64,000 bases of DNA from Apolygus lucorum (GCA_009739505.2 CM019183.2:50688199-50752198); one strand, 5' to 3'; positions 11,328 through 22,829 are shown, counted from the first letter of the stretch. Numbers and translations are program-made. The notes: generated from the letters alone by a model not told the origin.

Positions 11328-11820
11328 GACCTCGGAAATAACTGAGGAAATCGATTTTGAAAATTTTAGTGTCTGCCTTTCGTGTCAGGAATTGCTTAGC
11401 AATTGATTACCTACTTGAAATAAATGTGTTTCGTCCCATAAACTGTCTTTTGATCGGTCAAAAACGACTCCGAAGGTGTTTTTTTGTAACAAGAAAAGTT
11501 GAGTTCTACCTATAAATTTATAGAGATCCTTTCAATATGACCTTGGCTCTTCTTAGTACTTCGTAACTCAAAATATAACGGTCTTGTCGACTTGCAGTTG
11601 GTTTAGTCCAATTAAGCGATTACAAATAAGTACTTTAAAAAATGTCCACCGCACCACACTGTACTACCACACACACACACCCCACCCTATTCTGTGCTTT
11701 TAAAAATGTTGTTCTTCAACAATGTGTGTGTTGTTGTATGTCAGAGCTATTCACAGAGTTGAATTTTCAAGCTATTACCGGCTAATTTGGCTATAATTTG
11801 TTTATGAACTTATTTCGAAT
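11328..11820. other. Unassigned sequence
   Basis: A short CACACACACACCCC tract lies at about 11670. No gene or known repeat was supported. Confidence 0.4.
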
Positions 11821-12150
11821 GGGGGTGCGCCTGATTTTTTCTAAAAATCTTTATTCAAAAGTAGACCTCATCCTGTGAATTTTGACACTTGCCGTTCTCT
11901 TTTTGGATGAGTAGATCTTTTTCTATGATTTTTCAAAGTTTCGAATGTTTATGACGTCACGCGCCCCTCCTGATGGGCGGGACCCCCCAGCCCACTGTGA
12001 CGTCATAAACATTCGAAACTTTCAAAATCATAGAAAAAGGTCTTCTCACGCGGTCGCGAAGGTGGCGATTGGTGTCAAAATTCTCAGAATGAGGTCTAGT
12101 TTAGATAAAAAATAACAATAAACAGTTTTTCCGACCCACGCACACACCTC
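11821..12150. mobile_element. Palindromic MITE with central CRE (family C), copy 1
   Basis: Nearly the whole element is an inverted repeat. The outer ends are GGGGGTGCGCCTG and the inverse near 12150. The inner arms carry AGTTTCGAATGTTTATGACG and its inverse, meeting around a GC-rich loop near 11975. TGACGTCA palindromes (CRE-type) occur on both arms. A second copy at 23650-27755 is split by the copia element. Confidence 0.75.
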
Positions 12151-12249
12151 ATTATCTTGAAGTAAGTAGAATAATTAATGTAAACGCACAAATTTAAAAC
12201 GCGCTAGATATTAATGATGGAAAAACTATGTATTCAAAGACATGATAAA

Positions 12250-12277
12250 ATAAACCATTGTGTAATAATTTGCAGCG
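12250..12277 (-). mobile_element. Family A end fragment in a head-to-head chimera
   Basis: Only the last 28 bp, TAAACCATTGTGTAATAATT plus TGCAGCG, are present and are fused through TTTT to a reversed family A fragment. The same fusion is seen at 31766. Confidence 0.65.
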
Positions 12278-12539
12278 TTTTATTCGATTTTTGGATTCTA
12301 CCTTGAAGCGTAAACCATCAAATTTTGAGGGGGTGTTAAAAAAATTTCTTCTTGGTCGATTCCAAAGGTTCATTATCTATATACATAAAACCCCAACCGT
12401 ACGTACGTACGTACGTATGTCGTCCGAACGTGGGGGTCCCGGGTTCGATTCCAGGCCGCGACATCAAATTTTTTTTTACATATCCACAATAGTTTGCCTG
12501 CTTTTAGCAGGCTTTTCAGCTAGTTGAAAATAATAAACC
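12278..12539 (+). mobile_element. Family A 3' fragment with an insertion in its terminal hairpin
   Basis: Begins TTTTATTCGATTTTTGG, continues through AAACCATCAAATTTTGAGG to GGTTCATTAT, then is interrupted at about 12374 by roughly 150 bp before the closing half GAAAATAATAAACC. The insert has a CGTA microsatellite and a tRNA-like B box. Confidence 0.65.
12425..12460 (+). other. tRNA-like B-box module (possible SINE remnant)
   Basis: GGTTCGATTCC matches the RNA polymerase III B-box consensus, and the surrounding CCGGG/CCAGG can form a T-arm stem with one mismatch. No convincing A box or full tRNA fold lies upstream, where there is only CGTA repeat, so this is not an intact tRNA. A T-rich tract follows. 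Confidence 0.4.
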
Positions 12540-12663
12540 AAAAGCAGCCTACAAATAAAAATGACGCGAGTTACATGTCAAGAAATTTTGGAGACATTCT
12601 TTTTGGAGTATGAAACAAAAAACGCTTGCATACGAGTCTGCAACACATTGAAACATTTTCATG

Positions 12664-12682
12664 CCCCCCCCCCCCCCCCTCC
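12664..12682. repeat. Poly-C tract
   Basis: About 17 consecutive C followed by CTCCCC, just before the 29-bp minisatellite. Confidence 0.9.
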
Positions 12683-12694
12683 CCTCCCGAGAAA

Positions 12695-13019
12695 TCTGGG
12701 AGCTCGATTTTCGACTCAGCTGATCTGGGAGCTCGATTTTCGACTCAGCTGATCTGGGAGCTCGATTTTCGACTCATCTGATCTGGGAGCTCGATTTTCG
12801 ACTCAGCTGATCTGGGAGCTCAATTTTCGACTCAGCTGATCTGGGAGCTCGATTTTCGACTCAGCTGATCTGGGAGCTCGATTTTCGACTCAGCTTATCT
12901 GGGAGCTCGATTTTCGACACAGCTGATCTGGGAGCTCGATTTTCGACTCAGCTGATCTGGGAGCTCGATTTTTGGCTCAGCTGATCTGGGAGCTCAATTT
13001 TCGACTCAGCTGATCTGGT
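12695..13019. repeat. 29-bp minisatellite, 11 units
   Basis: The unit is CTGGGAGCTCGATTTTCGAC plus TCAGCTGAT. AGCTC recurs at 12701, 12730, 12759 and every 29 bp to 12991. Units differ by single substitutions. There are no unique spacers, so it is not CRISPR-like. Confidence 0.95.
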
Positions 13020-13179
13020 AATATCAAACTGTAAAATACCTACCTAACTGTAAAGTACCTAACAACTTCACTTCTGATGTCATAATCATCATTGTGGCGA
13101 CTTGGGACAAATTTCGTCGCAACAAATTTCGTGACGATTTTTTTTATGTGCCATATGAAAGACATGAAAATGTCAAAAA

Positions 13180-14860
13180 CGCTGCAAATCATTGCTCAAA
13201 GGTTTATTATTTTCTGTATAGATCACCCTTCTGTATAGATCACTGGTTCTCCATCAATAGCACCTACCACCATCTGTGTTCTCCATTGACCCGCCCTCTC
13301 AAATTTCAGCTTCCTGCGTTCAACAGAAGAGAAAATGGCCTTGGAGCTCACTCAGCTGATCAGTGACCACTCATGCGCCTTCAGCATTCTCCATTGACCC
13401 GCCCTCTCAAATTTCAGGTTCCTGCGTTCAACAGGAGAGGAAATGGCCTTGGAGCTCACTCAGCTGATCAGTTACCACTCAGGCGCCTTCAGCATTCTCC
13501 TTTGACCCTGCCTCTAACATTTCAGCTTCCTGCGTTCAACAGGAGAGGAAATGGCCTTGGAGCTCACTCAGCTGATCAGTTACCACTCAGGCACCTTCAG
13601 CAATCTCCATTGACCCGCCCTCTAAAATTTCAGCTTCCTGCGTTCAACAGGAGAGGAAATGGCCTTGGAGCTCACTCAGCTGATCAGTGACCACTCAGGC
13701 GCCTTCAGCATTCTCAATTGACCCGCCCTATAAAATTTCAGCTTCCTGCGTTCAACAGGAGAGAAAATGGCCTTGGAGCTCACTCAGCTGATCAGTGACC
13801 ACTCATGCGCCTTCAGCATTCTCCATTGACCCGCCCTCTCAAATTTCAGGTTCCTGCGTTCAACAGGAGAGGATATGGCTTTGGAGCTCACTCAGCTGAT
13901 CAGTGACCACTCATGCGCCTTCAGCATTCTCCATTGACCCGCCCTCTCAAATTTCAGGTTCCTGCGTTCAACAGGAGAGGAAATGGCCTTGGAGCTAACT
14001 CAGCTGATCAGTGACCACTCAGGCGCCTTCAGCATTCTCAATTGACCCGCCCTCTCAAATTTCAGGTTCCTGCGTTCAACAGGAGAGGAAATGGCCTTGG
14101 AGCTCACTCAGCTGATCAGTGACCACTCAGGCTCCTTCAGCATTCTCAATTGACCCGCCCTCTCAAATTTCAGGTTCCTGCGTTGAACAGGAGAGGAAAT
14201 GGCCTTGGAGCTCACTCAGCTGATCAGTGACCACTCAGGCGCCTTCAGTATTCTCCATTGACTTTTGATTATGGAAATTTGATTACTGGTTGGTTACGCA
14301 GAAGGCAAAACTGTATACAAATCGAAGAAATGAACAGCGATCGCATTTTAATCAGAAAAAATTTCAACGGAGATTAGACCTCTTTTGCGATTCACACTCA
14401 TGATTCTGTTTTATCGAAGGAAAAGCTTCAAGTACTCGTAGGGACCGAACGGTTTGCCCTACAGAGCTCCGGGTGGTCTCAAAAATTTATAAAAATTCAG
14501 TACTATTTAAAATTAGTGAAAAAACGATACCTTTATTTCGAGAGTTTTCGAGCTAGGGCACTCTTGAAAATTTCAACCCTTAATTTTCACCCCTTAGAAG
14601 TGACCTACATCAACCAAAAGCTTCGGCGCACAACTAGACCCCAAATGGAGCCCATATACCAAATTTCATCGAAATCGGTCCATGGTAACTAAGAAAAGTG
14701 CCGCGTACGGCGTACGGCGTACGGCGGACGGACGGAAATTTTTTTATTCGATTTTCGTATTCTACGTACCTTGAAACGTAAAACATCAAATTTTGAGGGG
14801 GGGTTAAAATTTTTTTTTTCTTGCTCGATTCCAAAGGCTTATTATTGAAAATAATAAACC
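13180..14860 (+). mobile_element. Family A element carrying a 9-unit tandem array
   Basis: Starts CGCTGCAAATCATTGCTCA and ends in the hairpin ATTATTGAAAATAATAAACC. After a GATCACCCTTCTGTATAGAT segment the array begins, and beyond it the standard body resumes with GATTACTGGTTGGTTACGC. The GGCGTACGGCGTACGG microsatellite is expanded. Confidence 0.85.
13286..14262 (+). repeat. 108-bp tandem array inside family A, 9 units
   Basis: GGAGCTCACTCAGCTGATCA recurs with exact 108-bp spacing (GAGCTC or its variant at 13344, 13452, 13560, 13668, 13776, 13884, 13992, 14100, 14208). Because 108 is a multiple of three, frames of 90-105 codons stay open, although units also contain stops in some frames. No function is recognised. 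Confidence 0.95.
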
Positions 14861-14867
14861 AAAAAAT

Positions 14868-15060
14868 TGTGGTCCTTCAAAATCAAGATTTCCACTCTCA
14901 TTTTGCGTTTCCGAGCTTCCTGAACAACGTTAGTTTTGTCACTTTTTGTGTGATTTGGTTCGATTTTGATGCAAATTTCAGGGTTCGTGCGGAATAGCAG
15001 ACGGTCCCTTATGAATTTCATCGGCATCGGACCAATACTAGCAAAAGCTCTTTCATCTCC
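14868..15060 (-). mobile_element. Family B fragment
   Basis: Reads inversely: TTCAAAATCAAGATTTCCAC, TTCCTGAACAACGTTAG, TTTTGATGCAAATTTCAGGG and a GACGGTCCCTTATGAATTTC block. It lacks both ends. Confidence 0.5.
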
Positions 15061-15114
15061 ACCAAATGCTCAAATTTTGAGGTTGTTTTCGGGATTTTCA
15101 TAAGATGATTGTTA

Positions 15115-15225
15115 ATTAATAGAAATATATAATAAAATGATAATATCATTTTATTATATGTTTATGATTATATCATTTTATTATATATTTTATTATATTT
15201 TATTATCATATTATGATATATTAAA
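15115..15225. repeat. AT-rich imperfect palindrome cluster
   Basis: Repeated TAATAAAATGATAATATC and ATATCATTTTATTATAT words form overlapping inverted repeats. This is low-complexity AT sequence. Confidence 0.8.
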
Positions 15226-15343
15226 GAATTAAGCCGTAAATCATCAAAAATATCGAGTCACAAAAGTATTCTCGATCGAATTGAGTTTTAGAATCCAGAA
15301 AGCTGTGAACATGATTGTGAAGATCGTATTGCAGAGGTATTAT

Positions 15344-16037
15344 GGTTTATTATTCTGAATAATAACAAAAAATTGCCGAAAACGAGCAATTAAAGCCTCT
15401 GGCGATGGACCTCAAAAATCGCCGGAAAAAAGTTGCCGGCTTCACGACAATATGGAGCAACATCAGGTAATTATTGCTGGAGACTCTGGAGAAAATTGCC
15501 CGGCAATTTTTAGGAACCGATTTTGATGAAATTTGGTATCTGGGCTCCATTTGGGGTCTAGTGGTGCCGCGAAGCTTTTGGTTGATGTCAGTCACTGAAA
15601 ATTAAGTGAGAATTAAGGTGAAAATTAAGGGTAGAAATTTTCAAGAGTGCTCTAGCTCGAAAACTCTCGAAATAAAGGTATAGTTTTTTCACCAATTTTA
15701 AATAGTATTGAATTTTTAGAATTTTTAGAGACCACCCGGAGCTCTTTAGGACAAACCGTTTGCTCCCTATGAGAACTTAAGGGTTACGATAAATCAGAAA
15801 CGCGAGTGTGAATCGCAAGAGGCCTAATCTCACTTAAAATTTTAGCTGACCAAAATCCGATCGCTGTTCGTTTCTTCGAGTTGTACTGTTTTGCGTCCTT
15901 AGCAACCAGTAATCAAATTTCCCAATGAAGGCACCAGTTCTTTATTCCTTCAAAATAAACTTGATTGTGAAGCGAAAATTTGGTTGGCAGGGATCTATAC
16001 AGAAAAATAATACTCTTTTGTGTAATAATTGGCAACG
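15344..16037 (-). mobile_element. Family A element with replaced 3' section
   Basis: Begins GGTTTATTATTCTGAATAAT and ends GGCAACG plus TTTTT. Between the hairpin and GATTTTGATGAAATTTGGTA, the usual AAATTTTGA/microsatellite section is replaced by sequence rich in GCCGGAAAA and TTGCCGGC words. Confidence 0.75.
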
Positions 16038-16139
16038 TTTTTGAATTTATTGCAAGTAAGTATCCTGTTTATCTAGGCATTATATACAATTAAGAAAAAA
16101 TCGGGCCCTGATTTCGTAGAGTTTTACCTGAAGCAAGGA

Positions 16140-16283
16140 GTCAGACAGACAAAGAATCATGGAAAATAGTTCAAACAATAACGCAAAATTTAAGTGAAAT
16201 TTTGAATATTGATGGACTTACGGCATTTTTTAAATTTTTCTCGCGAATTCAATATTTTCCTACCATCGGTAGTGAGGAAGTAA
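16140..16283 (+). mobile_element. Family B 3' end fragment
   Basis: Has an AGTCAGACAGACAAAGAATC microsatellite remnant, AAATTTAAGTGAAATTTTGA, and the terminal hairpin CCTACCATCGGTAGTGAGG. Confidence 0.55.
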
Positions 16284-16339
16284 AGACGTCCGATTCGAGT
16301 AGCCCATAATTTTAAAACAGTTTAGACCCATTCCTAATT

Positions 16340-16530
16340 GATTATGATTATCTTCGTGAGTAGGAACGCGTGCAGGCTCGTGTCGCCGCTTGGTGGGAAG
16401 AGCAGCTGGCCGCCTGCGGGCCACATCTGCGGCCCACGGGCCACAACAGCCTCCTCACAACAGCTCTTCGCGACTAAGTCAACCAGGGAGCCAGCTGTCG
16501 TTAGCTGAGAGTCCTGATAGCGAATCTGCT
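16340..16530. other. GC-rich patch, possible decayed coding fragment
   Basis: An isolated GC-rich segment. One plus frame starting near 16360 reads about 37 residues of protein-like sequence (QARVAAWWEEQLAACG) before a stop. I do not recognise the family; a transposon ORF remnant is the most likely explanation. Confidence 0.25.
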
Positions 16531-16579
16531 AAGTTTTAATCAGTTTAGAGATAAATTATTGAATGATTTGTATAGAGTC

Positions 16580-16745
16580 GAATTTAGGTTCAAAATTTCC
16601 ACTAACATTTTTAGTTTTGTGCTTTTTAAATTAAACTGGTTCCTTGTCTTTCTGGCTGTCGGTCTGTCTGTGGTAAATTCCTCTTCCCATAGCTATACGA
16701 TATAAGGAGTATCATGCCCCCTATATTGTCATCGCCAATTCTGAT
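16580..16745 (-). mobile_element. Family B fragment
   Basis: Reads inversely through TTCAAAATTTCCACTAAC, a GTCGGTCTGTCTGTGG microsatellite and CATAGCTATACG, with no ends present. Confidence 0.45.
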
Positions 16746-16998
16746 TAGGGATGGGACATCGAACGGAAAACATCGACGTCGATGTCGATATTTCTTAGCA
16801 ACATCGATGTCGATAACATGGTAGAGTAAAACATCGATTATTTTGGCAAGTGGAAAATTTAATTCGCTTGTCAACGAAATAGAATCAAGCGAGAAATCCT
16901 GAAGAAGCTGCTCTTCCTCTATTCTTAGAAAGAATATTTTCTTCTAACGTGATTTTTAAAAATTGGATAACCTACTTCATTCTATTTATTCTCCTTTT

Positions 16999-17190
16999 GG
17001 TTTATTAGTTTCAATAAAGAGCCATTGGAATCAACCAAGAAAAAAATTTATTAACCCCCAAAAAATTTTTTGTTTACGTTTCAAGGTACGTAGAATTCGA
17101 AAATCGAATAAAACAATGGAAAAGCTATGATATTTGCAGACGAATGATCTATTCAGGAAACTAATGAACCTTTGTGGAATAATTTGCCCC
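16999..17190 (-). mobile_element. Family A, internally deleted copy
   Basis: Begins GGTTTATTAGTTTCAATAA, runs to ATCGAATAAAAC, then jumps directly to GCAGACGAATGATCTATTCA and the degenerate end. About 450 bp of the usual middle is missing, with the break at the microsatellite edge. Confidence 0.65.
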
Positions 17191-17336
17191 ATTGGAAGTC
17201 AGTTGATGAAGTTTGCGACGAAAATTCGACCTGAGATGGGTGTTTACTTTACTACTTTACTTACTCAAAACGATAGAAGTGTCTGCGCAAACACAATATT
17301 CCAAACATCGATTGATGAGAAGAGATTCCTCTTGAT

Positions 17337-17900
17337 TTAATTCAGATTGTTGCATCAATGCTTTAAAGTCGAGTGTCTCACTGTTTGGAGCACCTACACG
17401 TATTATAGCTGATCAGGGTCGTTGCTTTGCGAGCAAGGAATTCCAGGAATTCCGTAACCAGTACAATATTCAACTCCAGCTTATCGCTACTGGCTCAAGT
17501 CGTGCAAATGGCCAAGTAGAAAGGGTGATGAGCACGCTAAAAGGAATGTTAACTGCTGTTGAAGTTGAGGAGGATCGTTCATGGCAGGATGCCTTAAATG
17601 ACGTCCAGCTAGCTCTAAATTGTACAACAAATAGAGTGACAAAGGCTTCTCCCATTGAACTGATGTTAGGCAAAGTTGGTAGACCATTAAACCTTGTGAC
17701 ACCTTTAGAAACTGATTTGAGAGTTGATTTGCCTGAAATAAGAAGTCAAGCTGCTCAGAACATTATTACTAATGCAGCTTGTGATAAGAGTAGGTTTGAT
17801 CGTTCTTAGGCCAAAGTTACTGAATTATCAATAGGCGATTATGCTCTGATCTTGAATGATGAGCGAAGTCAAATTTTGCCCGATTTTGCTCGAATTTGAA
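17337..17900 (+). pseudogene. Ty3/gypsy-type integrase remnant
   Basis: One frame reads through the end of a retroviral-type integrase core: IIADQGRCF (second catalytic Asp), then ANGQVERVMSTLK containing the catalytic Glu about 35 residues later, then a typical C-terminal helical region. A TAG at 17807-17809 breaks the frame. Beyond it the same frame continues with GDYALILNDERSQILPDF, resembling the start of the chromodomain/GPY module, and stops at about 17900. The first catalytic Asp and all upstream pol are absent, and a TGA lies just upstream near 17334. No LTRs are identifiable nearby. The family call is fairly secure; lineage within gypsy is not. Confidence 0.75.
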
Positions 17901-18133
17901 GGATGGTTTGATCAAAGTCCGATCATCAGTAGCCATGGTAGGTACATGTTGAGAATGAAGAAAATTCGTCAAGATAATCGCAATAATTGCTAATTCATCG
18001 ACACGACAGTAATAATTATGATTGTTACTTGGAAATTTGTCAGTATTAGGGATAACCTACACATTAAGATCCTCCTTACAGAAGAAATATAATACATTAT
18101 TTTTGGATTCACTCCAGACGAAGACTAAATTTT

Positions 18134-18737
18134 AAAAACGTCTGCCAAGTTGGGTGGGCAGTATAGCTTCCTCACTCATTGTAACATGGACGTATAGAAT
18201 CAGTTGGCGAAAAAATTATGATTCAAAGAGTTTCATCGAAATTGGTTGAATAGTTGCGGAGTTTTGGTTGTAACAATAAATTTAAAGTTCGCGCATGCGC
18301 AGCGGCTATTGCTTGACCAATTTGATTGAAACTTATAGGGTGTCTCTTAGAAGTTAGTCCCTAACTAACCTCCAAATTTGAGCAAAATCGGTACATTAGA
18401 AACCGAGGTTCCAGGAAATTCACGTTTGCGCATGCGCACTCGCTCCTATTGGTCCGAAGGTGCTGAAATTGATAGGGGACCGTCTAGGACCTAACCCGCA
18501 CAATCCCTGAAAATTTCATCAAAATCGGACCACAGGTTAGTATAGTTTTGCCCGGGACAAGGATTGACCACAGACAGACCGACAGACAGACAGACAGACA
18601 GACACGGAACCAAAATTGTTCGGGAAGCTCTAAAACGCAAAAAGCAAGTGGAAATTTTGATTTTGGAGGACATTTTTTTTTTTTTTTTCACTTCTTTCAC
18701 GAATACAAAGCTTCCCTACCTTCGGTAGTGAGGAAGC
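18134..18737 (+). mobile_element. Family B element, complete reference copy
   Basis: Begins AAAACGTCTGCCAAGTTGGG, then subterminal ATAGCTTCCTCAC, which mirrors the terminal hairpin arm GTGAGGAAGC at 18728-18737. It contains two palindrome units (CGCGCATGCGCA at 18290-18301, TGCGCATGCGCA at 18427-18438), two GATTTTGATGAAATTT-like motifs and a (CAGA)n tract at 18575-18603. The 3' hairpin 18710-18737 has a CTACC-TTC-GGTAG core. Confidence 0.85.
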
Positions 18738-20310
18738 AAAAAGGCAAAATATCAATGATAAGAAGTTTGATGTCCTGAAGTCTTTGAGCATGTTAGAGGT
18801 CAAATTTAAATAGTTTCCAAGTGTGTGTTTAAATCGTGTCAAGTGTGAATATTGCTTTATTACAACGATTTCGTTGACAATTTTGTCAATAATAATATTA
18901 CTTATACTTACTGCATGATTTTTTTTTCTTCAATTCGGCAAAATTTTTGAGTTGGTACCTTTTGTGAACAGGGCCGATCTAGATCGAGATCTGGATTCAT
19001 ATGGCACGGCAGACACCCCTCATCGGCACCCCTCGGTGGTCGCCTTCCTTCGGCAACCTTCGGCACCATTCGGTTCGCCGATAAGCAAAAGGGGGAAACC
19101 AGCTGTTGGTTTGATTCTACCCCCCTTCCACGCCTTTCAACCTCGCGAGGCACCCTCTTGTGCATCTAGTTCCAAGGCGGCATAAAACTAGGCCGGTACA
19201 TTGGAGGAGTGGACTGAATGCCAATTTATTTACATTTGAGTTGAGTTGAGTGACCTGAGTGTCCAGATTTCCCCGGACGAGTCCGGATTTTGAAGCTGAT
19301 TTTCTATTAAAGGGGAGATGGTCCAGGTTCCCATCCACCAATCAGTCCACCAACCCTGCTGTGTGTTGAAGGATGCAATGAGAAGAATTTTCATTTTTGG
19401 TGAGCCTTTTGCTGTACCATTAGTAATAAATTATTAATTACCTACTTTGGACCAGATTTCCGTCTGGTGGACAAACTAGGCATATTTGAGCAGTAGTATG
19501 ACTCGAGGTGTCTTTGGACCAGTTTAGACCATTCAGATACGGTCAGATTCTTTATCTAGCTAAATTTATCTACAGTTTAGTACAGCTTCCTAAATGATTG
19601 TCTATGACTCATCGCAATTAAATTAGTTTTTCCCAACATAAAAAAATTACTTGAACATACAGTTAGATACAAGCTTCATTTAGCAGTTTTTCACTAGTTA
19701 CCTAACGTTTTAAATTTTTACTACTCAACGTTAAGTTTTCAAAATAATTTATGTTGTATTTTAATTGGTGGGTGCAATGGTAATTTGTAGTTGTACATTA
19801 CCTACGCTAAATGAGAAAATAATAAATCCTTTCCACTTTGGACAGTTTTTCGTTTTTTCCCCACCGTTCCACGTTTTTTTAAGAAAAATTATATGTTACT
19901 TATATGCTTTTTTAAATTTTTTTTTATTATTTGTTTTGTGTTTTATTATATGTGAGGCGGAAAGCGAAAAGGGCGTTGTCGGCGTTCGTCGAAATGGAGT
20001 TATTGCTATTTTCTCAATCTGTATAGATTTATGAAGAATTTAAGACCAAAAGCATCCTTGTAGCTCAAAAAATGACGAAGCTGCAGCATTTCAGTGTTTT
20101 ATAACAGAAAAAATGGATTCTGAGAAAAACGACCATAAACTTCAAAATGCTACCCTAAATTCTTAGATTCTTAAATCGATATTTTCTTATTTAGGTTACT
20201 TTCGATTCGATTCGATCTTTCAGGCCTATACACTTGGGTTCTAGAGGGTCCAAGGATCAATAATCGATAGAAAGTGAAAAATCGATACTTTCGACCTTCT
20301 TCCAGTTTTT
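18738..20310. other. Unassigned sequence with GC-rich patch
   Basis: GC-rich at about 18960-19200 (AAGGCGGCATAAAACTAGG near its end), possibly a decayed LTR or 5' exon. The remainder is AT-rich. No supported gene; the short ORFs across the patch on both strands are not convincing. Confidence 0.3.
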
Positions 20311-20480
20311 AGGACGTCCCACAGTAAGACTTGGGCGTCCTTATGCGATCGATCTGGGGTGAAGTTGGACAACACTCAACAGAAAAAAAAAATAACCACA
20401 CAGTAATCCGTTTTAGACCATTCTGAATCCAAATCCGCGAAAAAAACCATAGGTGTATGTCTGTGTGTGTGTGTGTGTGT

Positions 20481-20513
<33 letters not shown>

Positions 20514-20990
20514 ACAAAATCTTGTGTCGTCTGCACAGGCCTTAGTACTCACTCGATTTCTTTGGTTCTTTTTTTGTTCGACGCGGAAAACTATCTAGTT
20601 GTGCACTACGTCGCCGGAATTTCGAATTTTGCCTTTTAAGGGGGGGAAAGGGGGGGTTGATGCTCAAAAAACGTGCGTTTTTGGGCATAATCTTGTGTCG
20701 TCTGCACAGGCCTCAGTTCTCAACCGATTTTTGTGGTTCTTTTTTTCATCGACGCGGAAAACTATCTAGTTGTGCACTACGGCGCCGAAATTTTGAATTT
20801 TGCTTTTTAAGGGGGGGAAAGGGGGGGAAAGGGGGGGTTAATGCTTAAAAAATGTGCGTTTGCGGGCATAATCCTGTAAACTCTGGCCTCAATTTCCAAC
20901 CAATTTGTGTGTTTCTTTTTTGTTTGACTCAAATAACTTCCGATATGTACATAATTTCACCTGAGTACCAAAATTCGCAAGGGGAGGGGG
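20311..20990 (+). repeat. Dispersed repeat with internal tandem duplications and (GT)n
   Basis: The segment 20311-20460 has a diverged inverse copy at about 37750-37912, sharing GACGTCCCAC, CCGTTTTAGACCATTCTG and AAATCCGCGAAAAAA. A (GT)n tract lies at 20461-20513. Two and a half units of about 175 bp follow (ATCTTGTGTCGTCTGCACAG, GACGCGGAAAACTATCTAG, AAGGGGGGGAAAGGGGGGG). Confidence 0.75.
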
Positions 20991-22800
20991 TAAGTGGGGG
21001 ATAATATTCATAAAATATCCGATTTTTCAATATTTCGGTTCTTTTACTCCTTACTAATTGTACACAACCTTTGAAATTGAGGAAAAATTCTTATTATACC
21101 TCCGTATTTTCATGAATTATTCTCTGTACCACCATGGAACTAATAGTGGTGCCACCGTGGTGCCAGGACACCATAAACCGCATATTTCGTGTTTTTTTTC
21201 TTCTTTTTTTTTTTGTGGTTCACCTTGAATACTGATGTGAACCACGACGGACCGCCAACTAAAACTAATAGATGAAAGTTCAATGTTACGACGTATTCCC
21301 GCTTTGGTGCCAGACTGGCACCATTGGTGAGGGAAGGGGGGGGGGGGGGGGTAACTCGAAATCGCATGTTGGGTATCGTAGTTCATGGATTTTAAAATGC
21401 TCTTCAAATTCGAGGCTCCCATGCGGCTAGAAATGTTTTGGTAGATAATGGTGAGGGGGGGGGGGTGTCAGTATTTCTTGCCTAAACTAATAAACCAAAT
21501 TACATCCAGTGAAACAGTTTTATCGCTTACCAACTGGTTAACTGATCTAATGCTTATCCAATGGGACGTCCCCTGGAATGCATGCATTACTAAACAATAT
21601 GTTTTAGCCTTTTACTCGAAATCAGCTTTGCCGACAAGAGGTCCCTTTTCGCTTTCCGCTATTTAATTTTAATTTAACATATTATGTTAAAATTTCGGTC
21701 GTACATGGCAAAATCCCAATTTTATTTTTTTTAAACATCAAAAAATTATCGTTAGATTTAAAATTGTGTGATTTACTTACAGAGATTTCTTCAAAAAATC
21801 AAAAAAAAAAAAAAAAAGAAAGATTTATTGAGCGATGCAAAGGAATAGAAAGTTTAACGTGGAATGAGACCTACTGGCTCTCAAGAATAAACTTGAAGGA
21901 TTACACTAGACTGCTATTATTTTTCGAACTTATCAAGATTAGGTAGGTGCCCACCTTATTTAGGTAAAATTGGGATACAATAATTAATACCCGCCTAGTT
22001 TGGTTAACATTATATTATAATATCTTGTTTCTCTCAATTTCAATTCCTTTTTTTATTTTTAAATTTTTATTGGCTTCAAAATTAATTTATACAGCTATAT
22101 TAAAAAAAATGTAGAGATGATTGTAGATACATTAATTTACAAGAAAATTACGTAATAATTGCAGTCTACATAACAATTACAGTTACATTAGCTGTTCAGA
22201 TTGACTTGTCAATTTCAATGAAAAAGTCATGAATTTTACAATGAATCTATGTTGTTCTTGGCCAGGAGGGTGTCAAGGTTGAAGGGGAGAGTCGTGGAGC
22301 TTTGGGTTGGTTCCCTTGATTACCTATGCTTTCAAGATGAATGAATGTTTTATTAAATTAAGAAAATAAATACCTAGGTGTTAATTATGTAGTTTTGAAA
22401 AACTATAAACTGTACTTAATCATCTGAAAGATTGGTAGGTAATGGAGGGGTTGGTGAATTGATTATTTTTCATCTTCATTTCTCCAAGCAGGTGCACATC
22501 AAGATTTAATTTTTATCTCCCAACGAAGTCTGCTTTCAACATAATCTTGTCATCAAAGCACATAGTAGAGCGATAAATCACTAAGCTTTTCGATTTATTG
22601 GGCTCTTGATTAGTAGGTACCACAGAGTAATGAAGACAAGTAATGGAGACAAGAGTAGTGGTAGGTACCTGCCCATTTCATGCTATCCTCACTCTCATGT
22701 TGCTGACTCTTCAATTACCTAATTCATAATGAACTCAAAAACGAAAGGGAAACCTGATCTCAGTACAAATAAACAGACCCTTTTGAGTCCCAATCCTTTC
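20991..22800. other. Unassigned AT-rich sequence with short repeats
   Basis: The segment 21260-21380 has a diverged inverse copy at 36130-36250 (TACGACGTATTCCCGC, GGTGCCAGACTGGCACC, poly-G). A 42-bp segment at 21561-21602 (GGAATGCATGCATTACTAAA) recurs at 45497-45538. Poly-G tracts lie at about 21337 and 21456. No gene was supported. Confidence 0.45.
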
Positions 22801-22829
22801 AAAATTTGTTGTAAAATTCAGACTAGGCG

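Noticed and set aside
12400..12470. Intact tRNA gene
   Set aside because: Only a B box and partial T arm are present; no acceptor stem, D arm or anticodon arm could be formed.
12695..13019. Regular 29-bp repeats as a possible CRISPR array
   Set aside because: Units are directly adjacent with no unique spacers, and the context is a eukaryotic transposon-rich region.
20309..20639. ORFs through the (GT)n tract
   Set aside because: They consist of translated dinucleotide repeat (His-Thr or Val-Cys runs) and have no other support.
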